From Sphingobacteriales bacterium (GTDB taxonomy: Bacteria > Bacteroidota > Bacteroidia > Chitinophagales > UBA2359), in contig JADKCK010000046.1 in assembly GCA_016718845.1 (NCBI GenBank), forward strand, positions 1 to 42,484: a DNA stretch of 42,484 bases, read 5' to 3'. This document shows positions 1 through 7,639 of this stretch, piece after piece. Under the pieces are notes generated by a model that saw only the letters and a program-made list of their open reading frames with translations, was not told the DNA's origin and did no database searches. Within the stretch, counting starts at the first letter, position 1; every line of letters starts with the position of its first letter. A program made the position numbers and the translations under genes.

Positions 1-785
1 CTGATAAACGCAACCTAGTTTAGCCGTAGTAGGTCTTGCGATACCTTTTAGTTATCGACTGACACATTGCCTCAAAGAGCATCGCTTCTTTTGCTGCCCT
101 ACAAAGGGGTGAAATCGCTTTCGATGGCATATTCTACCTATAACATTAGTTTTACGGCTCGATACGCAAATCTATTGTACAAAATTTTGACGAAATAAAC
201 TCCATTCGGGTATTATTGAAATCCGTTGCCACATAACAACCAAGCAAACAAGACGATACTGCGTATTACGAAGAGGCATTAGGTACCTGCCCCTCGTGAA
301 GGAAAACCACGAGTATTACCAAGATGAAATCATTGAAATTTTACAAAAAAACCTGAACTATATCCTGTTTATCACCGCGAAGTAGGCCAACGGCAAGTCT
401 AAAACAAACCAACATCTACGTAATTTAGGTTTGTTGTCAGGCTGGTTTGCCTTACTCGATGGTTCGGTTATCGCACCGGGCAGCACCCGAAATCGAAGCA
501 CAAGCCGCCGCAACGCATATTACCCCAAGATAAGTGGGATTATCCTTATTATCATCAACTCAAAAAAGTAACCTTCTGGTATAATAAACCCCAACAACCC
601 ATGTCAATATGGTGCTTAATGTGCCTTATACTAGGTGTAAAACAACAATTTTATAAGCCAACTGATAATTTTTTAAAATGTATTTGGCTATGAAAATTAA
701 GTTGTACATTTGCACAAAAAATAAACCATTACTGCTAATTCAGGTATCTGGCATAGCAATAGCTACTAAAAGCACGTCCTTTTAC
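1..785. other. Degraded or error-rich sequence without an intact gene
   Basis: No frame stays open for more than about 50 codons on the + strand, yet protein-like stretches appear and jump between frames. One is around 60-290 (containing 'ASFAALQRGEIAFDG' and 'DDTAYYEEALG'), one around 295-385 ('YYQDEIIEILQKNLNY'), and one around 525-640 ('WDYPYYHQLKKVTFWY'). This pattern fits a coding gene interrupted by many single-base indels, either decayed or poorly sequenced. I do not recognise the family. The last ~100 bases before 786 are AT-rich and look intergenic. Confidence 0.4.
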
Positions 786-2570
786 ATGAACAACAATAAC
801 GAAAACAAAACGAATTACTGTTAGAAGTTAAAAACCTCAAAACCTACTTTAACACCAAAAGTGGTGAGGTAAAAGCCGTCGATGATGTAAGTTTTACGCT
901 GCAAAGGCGAAACCGTAGGTATTGTAGGCCAGATCTAGCTCGGGCAAATCGGTTGAGCGCCTATCTGTTATGCGCCTAATACCTAACCCGCCGGGCAACA
1001 TTGCAGGTGGCGAAATCATCTATCACGACCCCGAAAAAGGGCCGTTGACTTGCTCAAATTGTCTTGTCGACGATATGCGAAAATATCGAGGCAACAAAAT
1101 CTCGATGATTTTTCAAGAACCCATGACCTCGCTAAACCCTGTATTTACTGTGGCTACCAAGATGAGGTGATAAAACTACCAAAAACCACCGATGCCGAAG
1201 CAAAAGCTCGAACATTAAGCCTTTTTGAGCAAGTACAATTGCCTAGCCCCGAACGCATGTACGACTCGTATCCGCATCAACTGTCGGGCGGGCAAAAACA
1301 ACGCGTAATGATAGCTATGGCAATGGCATGCAAACCCCAAATATTGGTTGCCGACGAACCTACAACTGCCTTAGATGTTACGGTACAAAAAACCATTTTG
1401 GAACTAATGCGCGACCTGCAACGTAGCATGGGCATGTCGATGTTGTTTATTACCCACGACTTGGGCGTAATTGCGAAGTGCCGACCGCGTAATTGTAATA
1501 ACCGCAAAGGCAAGTAGGAAGAAGGACTATTTTGGAGATATTTAGCAACCCACAACACCCCTATACCAAAAGGTTTGATGGCTTGCCGACTCACCACCCA
1601 AACGCCTAAAGCAAACTACCTATTGTTAGCGATTTTATGGGCTTTGACGAAAATGGCCAAATGTATAACAAAATAGCCTCGGTTGACAGAAGCACTAAAA
1701 GCCGTTGAAATTAGCCCTGAGCAAACCTAACAACGCCTTGTGGAACTAAAACAAGAACCTATTTTGGTGGTGCAAAACCTAAAAACATATTTCCCAACGC
1801 AAAAAACTTTTTTGGTAAAGTGCTAAATTGGGTAAAAGCGGTTGATGATGTAAGTTTTGATATTTATCCGGGCGAAACACTGGGGTTTGGTAGGCAGATC
1901 GGCTGCGGCAAAAACAACACTTGGACGCACTTTGTTGCGATTGGCACCCGCCACCGAAGGCAAGGTGGTGTCGATGGCAAGTCGATATTTGACCTTAACA
2001 AAACCGACATAAAGCCATGCGCCGCAATATGCAAATCATTTTCCAAGACCTACTCGTCGCTTAACCCGCGTAGACTATTGGCGATGCCATTATAGAGCCG
2101 CTAAAATACACAACATACTTGCCAACGACAAACAACGACTTGAACGCGCCGACCTACTAACCACTGTTATGTCGCCCGACCATTTGAACCGTTATCCGCA
2201 CGAAGGTTTTCGGGTGGGCAACGACAACGAGTTGTATTGCACGAGCTTTGGCACTGGACCTAAATTTATTATCTGCGACAAATTCGGTGTCGGCACTCGA
2301 TGTATCGGTGCAGGCACAGGTGCTAAACTTGTTGATTGAACTGCGTGAAAATACAAATTTACCTACATCTTTATCTCGCACGATTTATCGGTGGTTAAAT
2401 TTAGATCCGGACAGAATGGTGGTGATGAACAAAGGTAAAATAGAAGAAATGGTTAGCTGATGATGTGCTCTAATAATCCACAACGCGAATATACCAAGAA
2501 ACTAATTGCCGCTATACCCGAAGGCAAACTCGAAGATATACGACGACGCGCGGGTAGATAAGGCAATAAT
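786..2570 (+). pseudogene. Fused two-domain oligopeptide/dipeptide ABC transporter ATPase, frameshifted
   Basis: Reading across frames gives two consecutive ABC ATPase domains, the layout of DppD-DppF-type fusions (GsiA/YejF-like) that energise peptide import. The first domain (about 830-1600) keeps 'MIFQEPMTSLNP' (Q-loop), 'YPHQLSGGQKQRV' (signature), 'ILVADEPTTALD' (Walker B) and 'LLFITHDLGVIA' (H-loop). The second (about 1770-2450) keeps pieces of the same motifs, for example 'ALDVSVQAQVLNLL' and 'RMVVMNKGKIEEM', followed by the family tail 'NPQREYTKKLIAAIPEG'. The chain is cut by many one-base insertions and deletions plus substitutions, including inside both Walker A motifs. The family call is secure. 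Whether this is a true pseudogene or an uncorrected assembly is not; shortened homopolymers favour sequencing error. Start and end are approximate. Confidence 0.75.
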
Positions 2571-2590
2571 TGACCATATACCAACACAGC

Positions 2591-2697
2591 AAAAAAAGCA
2601 AAAACCTATTAGTTTTTATGTTTTATAGATTTGTATGTCCTTAGAAACAAGGAGTTTTTATATAATAAAACAATTACTAGGTTTTTGCTTTTTTTTT
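2591..2697 (+). terminator. Long stem-loop with T tract after the ABC gene
   Basis: Arms at about 2591-2612 and 2676-2697 are inverted copies (AAAAAAGCAAAAACCTA and its complement) around a ~60-base AT-rich loop, ending in a run of ten Ts. The position directly after the ABC reading frame fits a terminator, though the loop is longer than usual. Confidence 0.4.
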
Positions 2698-2740
2698 TAC
2701 CTATTGATGCAGTTGTATAGTATTGAACGACGGAATGCCT

Positions 2741-2830
2741 GCACTTGCTTTGCTAAAAGTGCCCACCTACTTGTCGAATCAGGTGTCTAATCATCACCCC
2801 CAAAAAAGACATTTACCGTGTTTCGGCTAC
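2741..2830 (+). repeat. Dispersed intergenic repeat, copy A (degenerate)
   Basis: Shares the core ATCACCCCCAAAAAAGAC plus ATTTACCG and the upstream ACTTGTC...AAT.AGG block with copies at 22611-22706 (same strand) and 26567-26675 (opposite strand). This copy has lost the GGGGGTG half of the stem and the CCGC/GCGG hairpin, so it looks decayed. Confidence 0.5.
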
Positions 2831-3011
2831 GCTCAACATAAACAAGCGGGGTAAGCGTTTAAGCTATTTGTCGGGTGCCACACTTAATGCCGAAACTGGC
2901 TTTTTGACGTGGCAGCTAAGCGCAAAACCACAAAGACCACATACCCTAAACGCCGAATACGAAATAAGTTACCCCAAAGATGTATCGCTTGAGTTGAAAG
3001 AAAAAGAATAG
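2793..3011 (+). pseudogene. C-terminal remnant of a DUF4139 (MuiA-like) protein
   Basis: The frame ending at the TAG of 3009-3011 reads '...SGATLNAETGFLTWQLSAKP' followed by 'TLNAEYEISYPKDVSLEL'. This resembles the last ~50 residues of DUF4139 domains, which typically show an 'SGA.y...G.l.W.l.L.p......Y.v.YPKdk' pattern. No upstream part of the gene is present in any frame nearby. The first codons of the frame lie in repeat copy A, so the remnant proper probably starts near 2830. It is a truncated leftover or the end of a gene broken by sequence errors. The assignment rests on pattern memory of the family tail. Confidence 0.45.
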
Positions 3012-3087
3012 TGTTTGTGGCTATAAAAAAACACCTTGCAACAATACCAATAAGTAATTCATCACCCAAAAAAACAACAAAAACACC

Positions 3088-4351
3088 ATGTACACCACAC
3101 TAAACAAACAAACAAGTTTCTTTGTCGCTCTTTCTCTTATCCTTGTTCTTTTCTCCACTTGCAAAAAAGATAATGGCGAATACAAAAATAGCAATACACT
3201 AACAATACAATGGCAAAAAACTATTGGCAATAATGATACAGTTACTATTAACGTACAACAAACCACCGATGGAGGCTATATTTTGGCAGGGGATAAAAAG
3301 GATACTCAAAATGGTCTTGACTATTGGATAGCAAAACTAAACAGCAATGCCGACATAGAATGGGAAAAAACTTATGGAGGGAATCGTACTGATGAAGCTA
3401 AAAGCATTCAACAAACCACAGATGGAGGTTATATTGTTGCAGGTTCAACTTTTAGCAATGATGGAGATGTAACCAATAATAATGGGGGTAACGATGCTTG
3501 GATACTAAAACTAAGTACCAATGGAGATATAGAATGGCAAAAAACTTATGGCGGTAGTGCTGATGATTATTTTAAAAGCATTAAGCAAACTACAGATAAT
3601 GGATACATTACAGTAGGACATACATATAGTAATGATGGTAACATATATCAATCAAGGTTATACTGATGCTTGGGCAATAAAAATAGCTGCCAATGGAAAT
3701 TTAGAATGGTCAAAAAGTTTTGGGGGCAGTGATGGTGAATGGATAAACGATGTTCAACAAACTATTAATGGTGAATATTTAATTTTAGGGCAAACAGAAA
3801 GTATTAATGGCGACATTACCAACAACCATGGCAATATAGATTTGTGGATTATAAAACTACAAACAAACGGCAACTTACAATGGCAAAAAACCTACGGTGG
3901 TAGCGGTTTTGATGTTGCTAGTTGTATACAAAAAACAAATGATGGGCATTATATTATAGCAGGAAATACTGATAGTAATGATGGAGACATCACTAACTCG
4001 CATGGAGATAAAGATGCTTGGGTTGTAAAAATTGATGATTTAGGCACTATCTTGCAACAAACAACTATAGGTACAAATGGCAGCGAAGGTGTTAATAGTA
4101 TCTTACAAACCCATAATAATAATTTTTTAGTTGTAGGAAGCTCACAAAATGCCAATTCCAACATTAAAAACATCTTTATAGCTACATTAGATGCTAATTG
4201 TACTTTATTATGGCAACGAAAAATACCTCAAGAAGATAATAATACATTTGCAAAAGCTATTTTCGAAACCCCAGATTGTGGCTATATGCTATTTGGCAAC
4301 CAATTTGATGAAAATGATTTAAGTACTCCTATCATCATCAAACTAAAATAA
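3088..4351 (+). pseudogene. Repeat lipoprotein (propeller-like), copy 1, one frameshift
   Basis: Starts with a lipoprotein signal peptide ending 'LVLFSTC', followed by six or seven copies of a ~57-residue unit of the form W-x-K-T/S-Y/F-GG-S...D...S-I-Q-Q-T-x-DGGYI-x-AG...S-NDGD-I-TN-x-x-G...DAW-I-x-K-L. Such repeats are common in secreted Bacteroidota proteins and are expected to form a beta-propeller-like fold. No T9SS sorting domain is seen, so it is probably anchored by lipid at the outer membrane. The frame breaks near 3640, where comparison with copy 2 shows two missing bases; repaired, the protein would be ~421 residues. It is followed directly by a homologous gene with the same leader and terminator. 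The -7 box present in front of copy 2 is altered here (ACACCTTGC). Function unknown. Confidence 0.7.
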
Positions 4352-4380
4352 ACCCCCAACACCAAACCAACCCACCCAAA

Positions 4381-4417
4381 AACTGCCCAAAATAATTACA
4401 TTATTTGGGCAGTTTTT
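4381..4417 (+). terminator. Rho-independent terminator of repeat lipoprotein copy 1
   Basis: Stem AACTGCCCAAAATAAT / ATTATTTGGGCAGTT with a TAC loop and a following T run. The same element follows copy 2. Confidence 0.85.
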
Positions 4418-4430
4418 CACATTTTTGGCG

Positions 4431-4438
4431 TACCTTTG
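4431..4438 (+). promoter_or_regulatory. -7 promoter box for repeat lipoprotein copy 2
   Basis: TACCTTTG matches the Bacteroidota TAnnTTTG element and lies about 50 bases before the start at 4490. The matching position before copy 1 reads ACACCTTG. Confidence 0.6.
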
Positions 4439-4489
4439 TACAACAATACCAATAGGTAAATTATCACCCAAAAAAACAACAAAAACACC

Positions 4490-5755
4490 ATGTACACCAC
4501 ACTAAACAAACAAACAAGTTTCTTTGTTGCTCTTTCTCTTATCCTCGTTCTTTTCTCCACTTGCAAAAAAGATGATGGCGAATGCAACACCGCCAATGTA
4601 CCAACAATAGACTGGCAAAAAACTATTGGCGATAATGATAGTTCTACCATTAATAGCGTACAACAAACCAACGATGGAGGCTATATTTTAGCAGGATATA
4701 AAAAAATACCCAAAACAATGGTGATTATTGGATAGTAAAACTAAACAGCAATGCCGACATAGAATGGGAAAAAATCTACGGAGGAAGTACTGTAGATGAA
4801 GCTAAAAGCATTCAACAAACTATTGATGGCGGATATATAGTTGCAGGCTCAACTACTAGCAATGATGGCGATGTAACCAATAACAATGGATATACAGATG
4901 CTTGGATACTAAAACTAAATACTAATGGAGATATAGAATGGCAAAAAACTTATGGCGGTAGTGCTGGTGATAACTTAACTAACATTAAACAAACTACAGA
5001 TAATGGATACATTGCAGTAGGAGTTACAGGTAGTAATGATGGTAACATACCTAATAATCAAGGTAATTTTGATGCTTGGATAATAAAAATAGATGTCAAC
5101 GGAAACTTAGAATGGTCAAAAACTTTTGGGGGAACTGATTATGAATGGATAAACGATGTTCAACAAACTATTAATGGTGAATATTTAATTGTAGGATTCA
5201 CTTTTAGTAATAATGGCGACATTACCAATAACCATGGCAATGCAGATTGGTGGGTTATAAAACTACAAACAAATGGCAACTTATCATGGCAAAAACCTAC
5301 GGTGGTAGTGGTTTTGATTATGCTAATTGCATACAAAAAACAAATGATGGACATTATATAATAGCTGGCTATACTTTTAGTATAGATGGAAACATAACTA
5401 ACTTACACGGAAATAGAGATGCTTGGGTTATAAAAATTGATGATTTAGGTAATATTTTACAACAAACAACTGTTGGTACCAATGATCACGAAACTGCTAA
5501 TAATATTTCACAAACCCATGATAATAATTTTTTAATTGCTGGTATCTCACAAAATACTAATTCAGCATTAACAATATCTTTGTAGCTACTTTAAATACTA
5601 ACTGCACTTTATTATGGCAACGACAAATACCTCAAAATATTAATAGAAGTTCTGCAACTGCCATCTTCGAAACCCCTGATTGCGGCTATATGCTATTTGG
5701 CAACCAAACTTTTGAAAATAATCTAACAAATTCCATCATCATCAAACTAAAATAA
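4490..5755 (+). pseudogene. Repeat lipoprotein (propeller-like), copy 2, three frameshifts
   Basis: Tandem paralogue of 3088-4351: almost identical signal peptide and lipobox ('LVLFSTC'), the same ~57-residue repeats, and the same C-terminus ('FETPDCGYMLFGNQ', '...IIIKLK'). Alignment with copy 1 puts single-base deletions near 4703, 5292 (an A6 run shortened to A5) and 5563. Repaired, it would encode ~422 residues. The deletions could be real decay or assembly errors; shortening within an A run favours errors for at least one. It has a clear -7 box at 4431-4438 and its own terminator. Probably an outer-membrane-anchored surface protein of unknown function. Confidence 0.7.
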
Positions 5756-5784
5756 ACCCCCAACACCAAACCAACCCACCCAAA

Positions 5785-5823
5785 AACTGCCCAAAATAAT
5801 TACATTATTTGGGCAGTTTTTTT
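5785..5823 (+). terminator. Rho-independent terminator of repeat lipoprotein copy 2
   Basis: Same AACTGCCCAAAATAAT / ATTATTTGGGCAGTT hairpin as at 4381-4417, followed by a longer T run. Together with the ~35 identical bases upstream it marks the right end of the duplicated unit. Confidence 0.85.
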
Positions 5824-5839
5824 GTTTTACAAGTAAGTT

Positions 5840-6265
5840 ATTTTGTTTAAACCCCAAATACCTAAAACACAAACCCAATTACCATAAATACCAACCAAAA
5901 TAGTCAAGTTATTAAGGCAAATAAGCCAAATATACACCCAAATAACAACTTTATAAACCCAAATAACCCAAACACACACCCAAATACCACAGTCTATAAA
6001 CCAAACAGTTTTGTTGAGCATTTAAATACCTTAGTTGCTTAACATATTCCCCGAAATTATTAACTGTAGAACTTTTTTTATTAACTAGAGTACTTTTTTC
6101 ATTAACTAAACACTTTTTTTCATCATCTAACTTACTTGAAGCATTAACTAAACACTTTTTTTGGTCATCTAACTTACTTGAAGCATTAACTAAACACTTT
6201 TTTTTATCGTCTAAGGTACTTGAATTATTAACTAAACACCTTTTTTTATTCACTAGGCACTTTTG
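5840..6265 (-). repeat. 21-bp-period tandem array with a heptad reading frame on the minus strand
   Basis: The motif ATTAACTA or its variants starts at 6059, 6080, 6101, 6143, 6185, 6227 and 6248. A second variant (ATCATCTAACTTACTTGAAGC) sits at 6122, 6164 and 6206, giving a 21-bp unit with a 42-bp higher-order repeat. The A/C-rich stretch to the left keeps the same step: CCCAAAT-like motifs near 5853, 5874, 5895, 5916, 5938, 5958, 5979 and 6001. On the minus strand the right part is open for about 100 codons and reads as heptads (KKCLVNA, SSKLDDQ, KKCLVNE, KSTLVNK). The left part is open in another frame, with a Trp or Leu in each heptad. No convincing start codon or promoter is present, so I list it as a repeat that may be a decayed heptad-repeat gene. 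Confidence 0.6.
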
Positions 6266-6466
6266 CTTTGTATTGTCAATATTTTTACCATTTCATTAAG
6301 CTTTTACCCCTTTATTTATTAACCTTTAACAAGCATTTTGAGCAAAATAAATACCCTTAATGGTATCAAGCTATTAAACAAATAAACTACACTAAACAAA
6401 AAATCATAAAATTGTAAAAAAATAGCTGTTTTTGAAAAAAAATAAAGCGGTTTAATAAAATTAGTG

Positions 6467-6474
6467 TATTTTTG
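6467..6474 (+). promoter_or_regulatory. -7 promoter box for the gene at 6527
   Basis: TATTTTTG fits TAnnTTTG and lies 52 bases before the ATG. The 200 bases upstream (6266-6466) are AT-rich and contain nothing else I recognise. Confidence 0.5.
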
Positions 6475-6526
6475 CACCATGTTTTAAACAACTATCATCT
6501 ATCTATTACCTTAAATTTTTATTGTT

Positions 6527-7279
6527 ATGAAATCAGAAGAGCTTAAACCAGTTTTTACCCTCCCCTACGCCGATTTAATGCAGTTAGGCGATAAAACCGA
6601 AAGGCTTATCAAACGCGACCTCGCCGACCTCGCCCTGTATGGTGTTACTACCGATACCGCTATCAGTATCGCTAAACAAACCCAATTGTTTAAAGAATAC
6701 CCTAGCGACTCCGAATTGCTAGGTTCCGTATCCGAAGCAACTAAAGACAAGGACGAAAAACGTACTGTTATCCATATCCAAATGTCTGCTATCATGATAC
6801 GGGTAAAAAATAAGTTTGGCATAAGTAGTGCCACCTACAAACGATTTAGTACCTCGGAACTTAGTAACCTTAGTGACGAAGAAATGGTACATACCGCCCG
6901 CCGCGTAGTGCGTTTAGCCACCGAATACCTACCTGCCTTGTCCGAAAAAGGACTTACCCAAGCTATGATAGATACCCTTAGCAACGATATTGTAACTTTT
7001 GACAACAGCATTGATGCCAAAGCATCTGCCGTAGAAATACGCGACCGCAGCACACAAGACCGCGTTAGCATCGCTAATAACCTATATACCGCCATTAGCG
7101 AAATTTTTGACTACGGTAAAGAACACTACTACACCCGTGACGAAGCTAAATACAACGATTACCTCATCTACGAATACTCGACAGATAGCAGCAGTACCAA
7201 AAGAAGTGCTAAACTCGACGCAACAAATAACAGCAACTTCGATACTACTAACGATACCGAATATACCGTTACTCCCTAA
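6527..7279 (+). CDS. Hypothetical protein, 250 residues, alpha-helical
   Basis: I do not recognise the family. The protein has no signal peptide or membrane segment and is rich in Asp, Glu, Ser and Thr. Residues ~1-180 look almost entirely helical, with regularly spaced hydrophobic residues. The last ~35 residues ('STDSSSTKRSAKL...TEYTVTP') are low-complexity and probably disordered. The start follows a -7 box by about 50 bases and has no Shine-Dalgarno sequence. It is a single-gene unit with a strong terminator right after it. It sits between the 21-bp array and a stretch of small palindromes, so the surroundings are repeat-rich. The reading frame is intact, in contrast to the genes to its left. 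Confidence 0.75.
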   Translation: MKSEELKPVFTLPYADLMQLGDKTERLIKRDLADLALYGVTTDTAISIAKQTQLFKEYPSDSELLGSVSEATKDKDEKRTVIHIQMSAIMIRVKNKFGISSATYKRFSTSELSNLSDEEMVHTARRVVRLATEYLPALSEKGLTQAMIDTLSNDIVTFDNSIDAKASAVEIRDRSTQDRVSIANNLYTAISEIFDYGKEHYYTRDEAKYNDYLIYEYSTDSSSTKRSAKLDATNNSNFDTTNDTEYTVTP

Positions 7280-7313
7280 ATAAAATAAGCTAACACAAGC
7301 AACTAAATAAAAC

Positions 7314-7354
7314 AAACCGCCCTTAAAGCTTTTTGCTCTAAGGGCGGTTTTTTT
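7314..7354 (+). terminator. Rho-independent terminator of the 6527-7279 gene
   Basis: Stem AAACCGCCCTTAAAGC / GCTCTAAGGGCGGTTT with a TTTTT loop and seven trailing Ts. Confidence 0.9.
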
Positions 7355-7383
7355 ATTGGTAGCAGCGATACTTGTACTACTGC

Positions 7384-7453
7384 CGTTGTTTGTGTCCACA
7401 CAAACGACTTTACGCTATGGTTATCATTTATTGTTTGTGCAGACACAAACAAT
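7384..7453. repeat. Two small perfect palindromes
   Basis: GTTTGTGTCCACACAAAC (7388-7405) and GTTTGTGCAGACACAAAC (7434-7451) are near-identical hairpin sequences about 46 bases apart, lying between the two convergent terminators. Role unknown. Confidence 0.5.
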
Positions 7454-7475
7454 GGCGATTGGTTCATCAACCAAA

Positions 7476-7520
7476 CAAAAAAAACCGCTGTTAAGGCTTT
7501 TTGCCCTAACAGCGGCTTTT
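7476..7520 (-). terminator. Terminator of the giant adhesin gene
   Basis: On the minus strand, GCCGCTGTTAGGGC / GCCTTAACAGCGG is followed by an eight-base T run (AACAAAAAAAACC on the + strand). It lies about 120 bases beyond the adhesin stop codon. Confidence 0.75.
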
Positions 7521-7522
7521 CC

Positions 7523-7636
7523 ATAATCAATAATTAATAATCAATAATCAGCAACAAAGTTGCCCTAATCAATAATCAATAATCAATAATCAGCAACAAA
7601 GTTGCCATAATCAATAATTAATAATCAATAATCAAA
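7523..7636. repeat. AT-rich tandem repeat with GCAAC hairpins
   Basis: Two full copies and one partial copy of a 42-bp unit made of AATCAATAAT runs plus the small palindrome GCAACAAAGTTGC (7551-7563 and 7593-7605). It directly abuts the stop codon of the giant gene. Confidence 0.7.
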
Positions 7637-7639
7637 ACC

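Noticed and set aside
6059..6262. CRISPR array
   Set aside because: The repeats are contiguous 21-bp units with no unique spacers, and no cas genes are nearby.
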